Assembly (NCBI GenBank): GCA_030247555.1
Contig: JAOTSD010000044.1
Coordinates: 1 to 33,720, forward strand
Direction: 5' to 3'
From: Siculibacillus sp.
GTDB lineage: Bacteria; Pseudomonadota; Alphaproteobacteria; Rhizobiales; Ancalomicrobiaceae
DNA length: 33,720 bases
Below, piece by piece: positions 24,373-31,960 of the stretch (position 1 is its first letter; each line of letters begins with the position of its first letter). Position numbers and translations under genes: made by a program. Under the pieces are notes generated by a model. The model saw only the letters and a list, made by a program, of their open reading frames with translations, did not search any database and was not told the origin of the DNA.

Positions 24373-25146
24373 TTATTGCTTCGCAGCTTCGCGCTCAATC
24401 CGAGCAGCATCGTTCAACGCCTTCAGTGGCGCTCCCTTCATTTCCTCCCGCATTTCAAAGCCCTTGATCTCTGCACATGCGACGAGGAGGACGGTCACCT
24501 GCGCGGTCGGGCCTTCGCCCTTGGCCAACAGCGGTCTCCACTCAGGTTCCTTGTTCAACATCGCTTTCCATTCCGCTTGCGTCCCTATCCATTCGGCACA
24601 CTCTCTGTTCCGGCGTTCGGTGCTGAGACCCGAGCGGGAGGTATCGCTTACCCACCGAGAGAGAACTTTCTCCACGACCTCCATTCGCATCGACATGGTG
24701 TAGGTCAACGGTTGGGCCGGTGGTGCGATCGGAGCGGGGAGGCTCTTGAAGCCCTTCATCTCGCCGCAATAGATCAAGAACATCTGCGACTTCGGCGTCA
24801 GGCGGATGCCCGAGCTCTCGGGGTCCTGCTCGGGGTTGAGGTAGACCAGATCCCGCGTGCAGACCTCGACCATCCGCTCCCAATGCCACACCTGATTGGC
24901 GGGGTCCTTCTGGAACAGGGTGGCGAGGAAGGTCGAGACCTGCTCTTCCTGCATCTGGCGGGTGCGATAGTCGCGCTCCGCTAAGGCGGGCGAAGCGATC
25001 AGGGCGAGCATGAGGGCGATCGCAGAGCGCGCCCTGGATCGAAGACGAAGTGCGTGGCTCGACGTTCGAGCGGCGAGAGCCGGGGCGACGGCCGGATGTG
25101 CGTCGTTGCTCCTGAATTCCAGGATGCTCGTACTGACGATGGACAT
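24373..25146 (-). CDS. Hypothetical secreted 257-aa protein
   Basis: The start at 25146 (MSIVSTSILEFRSND) has a GGGGGA ribosome site. A hydrophobic stretch near residues 40-58 (SAIALMLALIASPALAERDY) looks like a signal sequence with an unusually long n-region, so a later start is possible. The mature part has several Cys residues (VCTRDL, IYCGEMKGFKSL, ECAEWIG, VACAEIKGFEM). The repeated YCGEMKGF / ACAEIKGF motifs hint at an internal duplication. The family is not recognised. It is the only gene between sites E and F. Confidence 0.65.
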   Translation of the reverse strand: MSIVSTSILEFRSNDAHPAVAPALAARTSSHALRLRSRARSAIALMLALIASPALAERDYRTRQMQEEQVSTFLATLFQKDPANQVWHWERMVEVCTRDLVYLNPEQDPESSGIRLTPKSQMFLIYCGEMKGFKSLPAPIAPPAQPLTYTMSMRMEVVEKVLSRWVSDTSRSGLSTERRNRECAEWIGTQAEWKAMLNKEPEWRPLLAKGEGPTAQVTVLLVACAEIKGFEMREEMKGAPLKALNDAARIEREAAKQ

Positions 25147-25458
25147 ACGATCCCCCGTTACCCCACCGGCTGGTGCCGGGTGGTTGAACACGTGCGAGCA
25201 CGGGGGCAGCACGCCTCCCGTATTTCCTTTGCAGGTGTTGTATTCCGGGAGCCGCCCGACAGAGCGGACCCCGTGCTCAGCACCGATGTGTGCACCGACA
25301 GGACTGTTCAAGGCCCTGGCAGCGAACGGAAATTACACCGGTGCGTTTCTGCGTTCCAGCGCAATCTCGGGCTAATTGCAGCAGCGAAACACAGCGTGGC
25401 GAACGAGAAAGCCGTCCGTCCGTATGGGTGTCGCTCACCGCCCACGCCGCCATCGGCG

Positions 25459-25474
25459 TTGCAACCGGTTGCAC
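25459..25474 (+). repeat. Module-boundary site F (perfect palindrome)
   Basis: TTGCAACCGGTTGCAC contains the perfect 14-bp palindrome TGCAACCGGTTGCA. This is the most symmetrical of the eight copies. The palindrome also fits the general LacI-family operator pattern, which is the main alternative reading. Confidence 0.7.
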
Positions 25475-25974
25475 CGGAAGTCTCGTTGGGTCGCCGTTCC
25501 TACGCTGGGTTCTATTTTGGATTGTGCAGATAGCGTCAACCCTCAATATTCGCGTGCGCAAGGTCCGTCCGAACCGCCCAATTGTTCACGCAGGGAACCC
25601 GCGCCCGGTACCGTATCCAGGGCAGGTCGTCTGCCGCGCCAGAAAGGCCGTGACGGCAGCGGATGCCTGCGAAAGGGGAAGGCGCGCGCGGCAAAAAGAG
25701 AATGGCCACAGGAGGCGCTGGGCGCGAGCGTGACGGGCATCGTTAATGGGTCCGCGACCATCGACCGGCAAGCCATCCAGCGAGCGGAGGAGCGACCACT
25801 GCATCCCGCCGGGTTACCCGGACCCCCTCACGACCATCGCCCGGACATCGGCGACCGGAGCGGAAAGCACCATGCCCCTCCGCCCCCACGTCGGGCGCCC
25901 CGCTCTCGGCGACCGCTGCGTCCCCGTGGTCACCGCCGCACCCAACACCAGTTCCTTCGCCCGTGGCTACCACC

Positions 25975-26000
25975 ACCCCCTCGGGACAGCCCGAGGGGGT
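25975..26000. terminator. Strong hairpin 1 (terminator or structured RNA)
   Basis: A perfect 11-bp stem (ACCCCCTCGGG / CCCGAGGGGGT) has a 4-nt loop ACAG. It is immediately followed by a second strong hairpin. There is no T-tract, so intrinsic termination is uncertain. Confidence 0.5.
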
Positions 26001-26022
26001 CTCGGCCCGGTTCCGGGCCGAG
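26001..26022. terminator. Strong hairpin 2, adjacent to hairpin 1
   Basis: A perfect 10-bp stem (CTCGGCCCGG / CCGGGCCGAG) has a TT centre. A weaker AGGGG/CCCCT stem follows near 26,044-26,060. The three hairpins form a compact structured block with no gene of its own. Confidence 0.5.
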
Positions 26023-26136
26023 GGCGGGGGAGTTCTCTTGAAAAGGGGCGGTGGTCCCCTCCGACGCCGAGATCGCCGCTCGGCCGCTGACGAGAAGGAC
26101 TTCGGTCCATTAGATGTTCGGTCCAGTCAGCTTGCG

Positions 26137-26152
26137 GTGAAGCCGGTTGCAC
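26137..26152 (-). repeat. Module-boundary site G (inverted orientation)
   Basis: Read on the minus strand this is GTGCAACCGGCTTCAC followed by CGCAAG, closest to site E. It lies 69 bp past the stop of the 460-aa gene. Confidence 0.65.
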
Positions 26153-26220
26153 CGGACCTGAGAGATGTGAAGGCTCTGAAGTGCAGCCGGATGGAAAATG
26201 TCGGATCCTGGAGGCGGCCG

Positions 26221-27603
26221 TCACGTTGGTGGGTTGGTCCCATCGAGGGAACGGAGCGTTTCGATAGCGAGCCGAAGTACGGGAACCGGGCGATACCGCC
26301 GGTAGGGGTTGCGCTCGACGATGCTGACCGGCTCGAAGAGGTTCTTTTTCACCAAGGCTTCGGCGAGCCGCCGAACCGGAGAGCCTTCGATGCCGCCGAC
26401 GTGCCCCTGGGCGAACAACTCCGAGAGGAATGCCCACGTCTCGTGGTTGGTGAAGCGAAGCCGCCGTACCTCGAACATCAGGTCTTTCATGACCTCGGCG
26501 GGTTGGGTGGTCGCTACCGCGGGCGGGGCAGAGACATGGTTGGTCAGTATGGCGATCCGCCGAACCGCGTCCGCTTGAAGGCCGCCGATCTTCTCCGCGA
26601 AGGAACGCCGTCCGGTCCAGCAATCTTCATGGACGAGTTGGCCAACGCTTCGCTCGCCGCCCGCACTCGGCCCGTGGTACTCGACCTCGACACGCAGCCG
26701 ATCGGCGGCCTTCGCGTAGACCTTGAGCTTCACCCCCTGTCGCAGCCATGTCTCGATCCACCGTGCCGATCCGGTCCGCCCGGAGACGCGTTCGTTCGCA
26801 CGGTGCTCGGTGAGCCGCACGTCCGTACCAGCGTTCCATATGCCTTGCTCGAAGACGCGGAAGGCCGCGTGGACATCGTCGTCGACCTGGAACTCGACGT
26901 GTTGCTCGACGTAGCCGATCGACGGGGCGGTGTCCGCCGGGGATTGGAACCGCAACACCGGTGGGTCGAAGGGGTTCTGCCAAGCCGAATGGACATTGAA
27001 GTCCTCTTCCACCAACCGGCAGACCTCGGAAGCGTAGAAGGTCACGAATTCCGGCCACCGTCGGCTCACTTCGGAGATCCACGCTGACCGGCCGATCAGG
27101 TTGTCCCGGCCATCGAGAGCCTCCTGTCCGATCGCTGCAACCATCTCGCGGCGGCTCCGCAGCAGTTCGGCACGGGGTCTATTCCGAAGGTCATCGATGG
27201 AGCGGGGAGCGAAGACGCGGCGGCAGTGCTCCGCGAACCTCGTCGGGTTGAGCGACAGATAGAGGGTCGCGATACGGGATCTACCCTCCGTTGGCCCAAG
27301 CACCAGCCGGCCGCCGAAGAGCCATGCCTTCCGGCGAATTCGAAGAACGTCCCGGCCCCGCCCTCCGAGCGCGTTGAGGACGCGGGCCTCGCGAGGTCTG
27401 TGCGCCGGGTTGTCGTTGGATAATGTGTAGAGGGTGTCATTGAGCTGATCGCGGGTATCGAACGAGAACGCGCCGTTGACCCTGATCTCCATCTTGTCGG
27501 TTCGACATGCGATGGTGGGGATCTCTCCCATGCGAGGGAACAGCAGCAGACCGGGCCGCGCCCGCCATCTGACGGTGAGACCTTCCAGATCGGTATCGCT
27601 CAT
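26221..27603 (-). CDS. Hypothetical 460-aa protein, distant replication-initiator-like features
   Basis: This protein begins MSDTDLEGLTVRWRARPGLLLFPRMGEIPT. A middle segment reads LYLSLNPTRFAEHCRRVF. A C-terminal stretch, GVKLKVYAKAADRLRVEVEYHG, is reminiscent of the K-x-Y-x-K...R-x-E-x-E strands in some rolling-circle replication initiators and phage gene II proteins. The end is helical and could be a winged helix (TNHETWAFLSELFAQGHVGGIEGSPVRRLAEALVKKNLFEPV). I cannot name the family with confidence, and the replication link is a weak inference. It is the only gene between sites G and H. There is no signal peptide. Confidence 0.65.
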   Translation of the reverse strand: MSDTDLEGLTVRWRARPGLLLFPRMGEIPTIACRTDKMEIRVNGAFSFDTRDQLNDTLYTLSNDNPAHRPREARVLNALGGRGRDVLRIRRKAWLFGGRLVLGPTEGRSRIATLYLSLNPTRFAEHCRRVFAPRSIDDLRNRPRAELLRSRREMVAAIGQEALDGRDNLIGRSAWISEVSRRWPEFVTFYASEVCRLVEEDFNVHSAWQNPFDPPVLRFQSPADTAPSIGYVEQHVEFQVDDDVHAAFRVFEQGIWNAGTDVRLTEHRANERVSGRTGSARWIETWLRQGVKLKVYAKAADRLRVEVEYHGPSAGGERSVGQLVHEDCWTGRRSFAEKIGGLQADAVRRIAILTNHVSAPPAVATTQPAEVMKDLMFEVRRLRFTNHETWAFLSELFAQGHVGGIEGSPVRRLAEALVKKNLFEPVSIVERNPYRRYRPVPVLRLAIETLRSLDGTNPPT

Positions 27604-27702
27604 CGGATCTCGTGGCCCCTAACGTGCCTCTTATAGTGCCGCCGCCGAACCGCCGCGCCAGCAGATCGGGGGCACGAGACGCCCCCGATCGTCCGGCAGC
27701 GG

Positions 27703-27718
27703 TGAACCCGGTTGCACG
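27703..27718 (-). repeat. Module-boundary site H (inverted orientation)
   Basis: On the minus strand this is GTGCAACCGGGTTCAC followed by CGCTGCC. It lies 100 bp upstream of the 460-aa gene and 161 bp past the stop of the integrase gene. Confidence 0.7.
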
Positions 27719-27878
27719 GATCGGCAGGGTGAATCACCTCGTCCCGGCCAACGCTAGTCTCGAAGACAGCTTCGATGCCGTCAAACGTGTAAATGCGGTG
27801 GAACGGCAGGCCCGGCTGAGCGGGCTCGCAGCCAGCTCGCCATTCTGAAAGCGCTCGAACGAGCACACTGGCTGGAAA

Positions 27879-29543
27879 TCAGGTCATGCGCGGACGTTGG
27901 CGGTATCTGACACGTAGAGCGGGAGGCTCGGGCGGGGTCAGGTGGTCCAGCTTCAGGCCGGGATATTCGATCTTTGTCATCCACTCGGCCAAGGTCTTCT
28001 CGCGATACCCCTTGCCATAGCCCGCCATCGAGGACTTGGCCCCCTCCTTCCAGCCCCCAATTGCCCCTGCAACTTCCAAAGGAAGTCCCGCTTCGCGCGC
28101 TGCATCTCGAAAGTTGTGGCGGAAGGAATGGAAAACGATGGTGCTGTCGGTCACGATCTGCCGGATGTGACGACCCAGCCCTTTCTGAACAACATGAAGC
28201 GGCCCCATAGCAGTGCTCGGAAGGTCCGAGAACAGCATCTCCTTCGGCTGCCGGCCTCGGGCAAAGTCGAGGAAGCCCGCTCTCACCAAGGCGGGGTGAA
28301 CCGGAACGAGGCGTTGCGATTGCTTCGTCTTGAGGCGACGTACGTCGTTGGGGCGAATGGCAAGGAACCAACCGTCGTCGATCGAAAGAAGATCTTCACC
28401 CGTGAGGCCGGTCAGTTCACCTTCGCGCGCTCCCGTGAAAAGTCCAAGTAGCGGTAGCCAAAAGAGCCATGATTTCGCCCGACCGGGGTACCAGGGTTTG
28501 TCGAATGGGTCGGTCCCGAAGAATTTTTTCAGCTCGTCCACTGCCCACGGCCGCCGCTTGTCATCGTCCGAAGCCGGTGCCCCCTTGAGGTTCTGCATGA
28601 CATTCCGGGGCAGTAACTGCTCTTCAACGAGGAACTTGAACAAAGCGTTCAGAACGTCGATGTAGAGCTGCACCGTCTTCGCTGAGAGGAGAGGAGGCTG
28701 CCCCTTTGTCGCGTCTTTCACGACTTTTTTCAACGGCACGCCGGGATAGAGTTTGGCGGCGTTCTTTGGAACGCGCATCAGCACCTTGAGCGCTTCCCGT
28801 ACCTCGTCTCGCGTGATTTCGGCAACCGGTCGGGCCTTGCCTACGAGATCGAGCCATGCGCCGAAGCGACCCGTCCACAGTGCCCGTGTTTTGGGGGCGA
28901 GCGCCGTTCGCTGCGGGTCCCCCATGAACTTCTCGACCGCATCTCCGAGCGTCAACATGGGCTTCGGCGGGTGCATCCTGTCGATGTCTGCGAAGAGCGG
29001 ATCGTTTCGTTCCTCATGCTTCAGGCGCAGCCGGTCGTGTTCCCGTCGGTAATGTTCGATGTGAGCACGTTGAACAGCGCGGCACAGGTCCAAGAAGGCC
29101 AGTGAGTTCCGCTCGACCCGGACGTTCGCCCATTCAGCGAACTCGATTGCAACCTGTTGCAACGAAGCGTCCTCGAGCGTCTGAGTGATACCCGCCAGAT
29201 CGCCCCTGACACTGCTGGCCAACACCTCGCGCTCGTCGTCCGAGAACGGGATCGGCCCAGCGTTCTCTTCCAGTCTGAAGAAGAAGGCTCGCGTGAGGTG
29301 GCGGAGCTGGCTCTCCGAGAGACAGGCCAACGGCGCAGTACGCGCTCGGGCCTCGGCCTCGGCGAACAGCCGGTCGGCGGTGGTACGTTCGAGGCGGGCG
29401 AGCCGCGCCGCTTCGGCGTGGGAGACGGGTCCCAGCGACTTGACGATCTCGCCCTTGCCGATCGCCTTTTGCAGCTTTTCCGGGACACGAACGCGAAACT
29501 GCCAGACGCTTCCGCGCCGCGAAAGTCCGGGTACCTTGGCCAT
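27879..29543 (-). CDS. Tyrosine recombinase / island integrase
   Basis: This 554-aa integrase has an N-terminal DUF6538-like beta region (LSRRGSVWQFRVRVPEKLQ). A core-binding SAM-like domain spans about 200-315. The catalytic domain contains Arg373 in GAREGELTGL, a Lys at 405 or 407 in RLKTKQSQR, His472-x-x-Arg475 in HSFRHNFRD, Trp498 in GGW and the nucleophile Tyr509 (or 513) in AGYGKGY. I prefer the ATG at 29543 (MAKVPGLSRRG) to one at 29621, because the family starts this way. The gene is read in the same direction as tRNA-Ser, which it uses as attachment target. The arm-like repeats lie just upstream and may couple excision to its own expression. Confidence 0.92.
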   Translation of the reverse strand: MAKVPGLSRRGSVWQFRVRVPEKLQKAIGKGEIVKSLGPVSHAEAARLARLERTTADRLFAEAEARARTAPLACLSESQLRHLTRAFFFRLEENAGPIPFSDDEREVLASSVRGDLAGITQTLEDASLQQVAIEFAEWANVRVERNSLAFLDLCRAVQRAHIEHYRREHDRLRLKHEERNDPLFADIDRMHPPKPMLTLGDAVEKFMGDPQRTALAPKTRALWTGRFGAWLDLVGKARPVAEITRDEVREALKVLMRVPKNAAKLYPGVPLKKVVKDATKGQPPLLSAKTVQLYIDVLNALFKFLVEEQLLPRNVMQNLKGAPASDDDKRRPWAVDELKKFFGTDPFDKPWYPGRAKSWLFWLPLLGLFTGAREGELTGLTGEDLLSIDDGWFLAIRPNDVRRLKTKQSQRLVPVHPALVRAGFLDFARGRQPKEMLFSDLPSTAMGPLHVVQKGLGRHIRQIVTDSTIVFHSFRHNFRDAAREAGLPLEVAGAIGGWKEGAKSSMAGYGKGYREKTLAEWMTKIEYPGLKLDHLTPPEPPALRVRYRQRPRMT

Positions 29544-29555
29544 CTGCTCGTCGCC

Positions 29556-29578
29556 CTGTGTAGCGCCGTTGTGTAGCA
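29556..29578 (+). repeat. Right integrase arm-like repeat pair
   Basis: CTGTGTAGCG and TTGTGTAGCA with a 3-nt spacer match the pair at 12017-12039 in both sequence and orientation. They begin 13 bp upstream of the integrase start, within its promoter or leader region. Confidence 0.65.
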
Positions 29579-29642
29579 GAGCCGGTTCGTAACCCTTTGA
29601 TTTTATGTATTTCCTAGCCATATCAATACGATGCTAGGGTGC

Positions 29643-29659
29643 TGGCGGAGAGAAAGGGA
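29643..29659 (+). repeat. Right attachment core within tRNA-Ser
   Basis: The 17 bp shared with 11940-11956 form the 3' end of the tRNA gene, including the encoded CCA, so integration leaves tRNA-Ser intact. Confidence 0.85.
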
Positions 29660-29732
29660 TTCGAACCCTTGATACGCTTTCACGTATACACACTTTCCAG
29701 GCGTGCGCCTTCAACCACTCGGCCACCTCTCC
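29643..29732 (-). tRNA. tRNA-Ser (anticodon GGA)
   Basis: The 90-nt gene begins GGAGAGGTGGCCGAGTGG and ends CTCTCCGCCA, with the CCA encoded. The anticodon loop reads CTGGAAA, giving anticodon GGA, which reads UCC and UCU serine codons. A long variable arm (GTGTATACGTGAAAGCGTATC region) and a GGTTCGAATCC T-arm confirm a class II serine tRNA. The acceptor stem pairs over 7 bp with one G-U. Its 3' end is the attachment site of the island. Confidence 0.95.
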
Positions 29733-30038
29733 GTGCCCCCCGGAGGGAGGCGGGGTTTTCATATGCGATGCGGCGGCGGCACGCAAGAGATCGAAACCGG
29801 CGAAACGTCGGGGCCGGACGGGGCTCCGCCGGCGTCCCGCCGCCGCTCGCCGGTCTCGCACGGCGTTCCTCCCTCCCCGTGCTTCGGTCCCGGATCGACC
29901 TCGGGAGGACCGGTTCGGATTCGCCGGTCCCGCCGGGCTCCCCGGGAGACCGCGTCGCGAACCTTCGGATGCCGGCCGGTTCGGCGAGTGCGGCGCGGTG
30001 GACCACCCGCCATCCACGACACGGCACCGGCGGTTCCT
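29733..30038. other. 306-bp gap between tRNA-Ser and nth
   Basis: No gene is supported. The region should hold the tRNA promoter; no clear -35/-10 pair was seen. Composition is back to backbone-level GC. Confidence 0.45.
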
Positions 30039-30800
30039 TCAGAATGCCACCGGTTTCTCCGGCGCGGCGGCGGTCTTCTCGGGCGATCGGCAGAGGTCGG
30101 CGATCAGGCATCGTTCGCATTCCGGCCGGCGCGCCTTGCAAACGTAGCGCCCGTGCAGGATCAGCCAGTGATGCGAATGGCGCTTGTGGGCGTCCGGGAT
30201 GATCGCCTCGAGCCGCCGTTCCACCTCCTCCGGTGTCTTCCCCGGCGCCAGCCCGAGGCGGTTGGCGAGGCGGAAGATGTGGGTGTCGACGGCGATGGTC
30301 GGCAGGCCGAAGGCGATGTTGAGGACGACGTTGGCGGTCTTGCGGCCGACCCCGGGCAGCGCCTGCAGCGCCTCGCGCTCGCCCGGCACCTCACCGCCGT
30401 GTTTCGCCACCAACGCCTCGGACAGGAGGAAGACGTTCTTCGCCTTGGTCTTGAAGAGGCCGATGGTGCGGATCAGTTCGCGGATGCGATCCTCGCCGAG
30501 GGCCACCATCTTCGCCGGGGTGTCGGCGAGGCGGAAGAGTTCGGGCGTCGCCTTGTTGACGCCGGCATCGGTCGCTTGGGCGGAGAGCACCACCGCCACC
30601 AGCAGCGTGAAGGTGTTGACGGAATGAAGCTCGCCCTTCGGCTCCGGATCGGCGTCGCGAAAGCGGCGGAACAACGCCTCGACCTCGGCCGCCGAATAGA
30701 GCGAGCGCGGCGACGGCTTCCTTCCCCGGGCGGGCTTCGGCTTCGTCGCCGGGGCGGGCGGCTTCCCTGCGACGGGGATGGAGCGGGTCGAACGAGCCAT
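30039..30800 (-). CDS. nth: Endonuclease III
   Basis: This 253-aa bifunctional DNA glycosylase/AP lyase removes oxidised pyrimidines in base-excision repair. The helix-hairpin-helix is [14 protein letters not shown] with the catalytic Lys154, and the catalytic Asp172 lies in [13 protein letters not shown]. The C-terminal 4Fe-4S cluster has Cys221, Cys228, Cys231 and Cys237 (C-x6-C-x2-C-x5-C). A basic Pro/Arg/Lys-rich extension of about 33 residues precedes the core, as in many alphaproteobacterial Nth proteins. It is divergent from the alkyltransferase fusion gene, another DNA-repair gene. Confidence 0.96.
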   Translation of the reverse strand: MARSTRSIPVAGKPPAPATKPKPARGRKPSPRSLYSAAEVEALFRRFRDADPEPKGELHSVNTFTLLVAVVLSAQATDAGVNKATPELFRLADTPAKMVALGEDRIRELIRTIGLFKTKAKNVFLLSEALVAKHGGEVPGEREALQALPGVGRKTANVVLNIAFGLPTIAVDTHIFRLANRLGLAPGKTPEEVERRLEAIIPDAHKRHSHHWLILHGRYVCKARRPECERCLIADLCRSPEKTAAAPEKPVAF

Positions 30801-30967
30801 CGGTTCCTCCGGTCTCCTCTCCTAGATCATGATTCGCCGTCTGCGGACCACCCGGCGCACCGCGGGCGTGCCGTCGGGACGGCGGCGGGCGAGCGGGCCG
30901 TCCGAAATCGGGTGTCGAGCCGATGTTCCACCGGCTAGGATCGCGGCGCCAAACGAGGACGGATCCC

Positions 30968-31852
30968 ATGCTCGCCAACCCCGCCGATGTGCGTTCCCTC
31001 GCCGAAGCCGCGCCGGTCGCCGACTACGAGGTGATTCGCCGTGCGGTCGCCTTCATCACCGAGAACCGCACCGCGCAACCTTCCGCCGACGAGATCGCCG
31101 CCGCGGTCGGTCTCTCGACGGTGCAACTCGGCCGGCTGTTCTCGCGCTTCGCCGGCATCACGCCGAAGCAGTTCCTCGCCGCCGTCACCCTCGACGCCGC
31201 CAAGCGGCTGCTCGACGACGACGCCTCGGTGCTCGATGCGGCGCTCGAGGTCGGGCTCTCCGGGCCCGGCCGGCTGCACGACCTCTTCGTCACCCACGAG
31301 GCGATGACGCCCGGCGCCTGGAAGGCGCGCGGCGAAAGACTGACGATGCGCCACGGCTTCGCCCCCTCCCCCTTCGGCATCGCGGTGCTGGTGGCGACCG
31401 ACCATGGTCTCGCCGGCCTCGCCTTCGCCGATCCCGGAGACGAGGCGGCGGCGCTCGACGACCTCCTCGCGCGATGGCCGGCGGCGATGCACCTGCGCGA
31501 CGACGCCGCCGTCGCGCCCCACGCGGCACAGATCTTCGACACCGAGGCGTGGCGCCCCGACCGACCGCTGCGGGTGGTGCTGATCGGCACCGACTTCGAG
31601 ATCCGGGTGTGGCGGACCCTGCTCGCCATCCCCTTCGGTCGCACCACCACCTACTCGCGGGTCGCCGCCCACATCGGCCGGCCGACGGCGAGCCGGGCCG
31701 TCGGCGCGGCGGTGGGCAAGAACCCGATCTCCTTCGTCGTCCCCTGCCACCGCGTGGTGTCGAGCAGTGGCGATCTCACCGGCTACCATTGGGGCATCGC
31801 GCGCAAGCGCGCCATCCTCGGCTGGGAGGCGGCGAAGAGCCACCGGGTGTGA
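30968..31852 (+). CDS. AraC-type HTH / O6-alkylguanine-DNA alkyltransferase fusion (Ada-like)
   Basis: This 294-aa protein has an AraC-type DNA-binding region in the N-terminal third (DEIAAAVGLSTVQLGRLFSRFAGITPKQFL). The MGMT domain is at the C-terminus with Cys260 in VVPCHRVV, the alkyl-acceptor, preceded by the RAVGAAVGKNP helix. It lacks the N-terminal Ada zinc domain that repairs phosphotriesters and switches Ada into an activator. So it can repair O6-alkylguanine, but its regulatory trigger is unclear. The ATG at 30968 is preferred because the HTH begins soon after it and the upstream in-frame residues look random. It is divergent from nth across 167 bp. Confidence 0.9.
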   Translation: MLANPADVRSLAEAAPVADYEVIRRAVAFITENRTAQPSADEIAAAVGLSTVQLGRLFSRFAGITPKQFLAAVTLDAAKRLLDDDASVLDAALEVGLSGPGRLHDLFVTHEAMTPGAWKARGERLTMRHGFAPSPFGIAVLVATDHGLAGLAFADPGDEAAALDDLLARWPAAMHLRDDAAVAPHAAQIFDTEAWRPDRPLRVVLIGTDFEIRVWRTLLAIPFGRTTTYSRVAAHIGRPTASRAVGAAVGKNPISFVVPCHRVVSSSGDLTGYHWGIARKRAILGWEAAKSHRV

Positions 31853-31960
31853 CCGAGCCCGAGAGGGCGCTCCGGAGAGACCCCGTCACGCGTCGATTTT
31901 CGATATGATCTTTTTTGTAATTCATCCTATCTTGATGCGGAACTCGATCGGAGGTCCCAG

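Larger units (their letters stand above)
25147..26220. other. 1.07-kb stretch without a convincing gene
   Basis: Several open frames cross this region, but they are Arg/Pro/Gly-rich, lack ribosome sites and show no recognisable domain. It holds boundary sites F and G and a cluster of strong hairpins at 25,975-26,060. It may carry a structured RNA or the decayed remains of a cassette. Confidence 0.5.
11940..29659. mobile_element. tRNA-Ser-integrated genomic island
   Basis: TGGCGGAGAGAAAGGGA occurs at 11940-11956 and again at 29643-29659, where it forms the 3' end of tRNA-Ser. Beyond the 17 identical bases, CGAACC also matches after two mismatches. A tyrosine integrase gene starts about 100 bp inside the right border and is read in the same direction as the tRNA, the classic arrangement. 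The cargo consists of defence and orphan genes of lower GC than the flanks. No conjugation or phage structural genes are visible, so it is an integrative, probably non-self-transmissible island. Confidence 0.85.

Noticed and set aside
25376-26090. Open frames suggesting one or two genes between sites F and G
   Set aside because: They are Arg/Pro/Gly-rich, have no ribosome site and no recognisable domain, and overlap strong hairpins. They look like GC-rich shadow frames.
14963-27718. CRISPR array or classical integron attC array
   Set aside because: The sites are hundreds to thousands of bases apart, so they are not CRISPR repeats. They lack the attC R'' and R' boxes (RYYYAAC and GTTRRRY), and no integron integrase is present.
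29146-29166. TTGCAACCTGTTGCAAC-like sequence resembling the boundary sites
   Set aside because: It lies inside the integrase coding region and encodes a well-fitting helix (LQQVAIEF). The centre differs from the consensus, so I treat it as chance.
29579-29621. Integrase start at 29621 (MARKYIKSKGYEP...)
   Set aside because: The extra 26 residues do not resemble the family and would place the arm-like repeats inside the coding region. The ATG at 29543 begins the expected N-terminal domain.
11940-29659. Integrative conjugative element or prophage
   Set aside because: No relaxase, type IV secretion, capsid, terminase or portal genes are visible; only an integrase, a resolvase and cargo.
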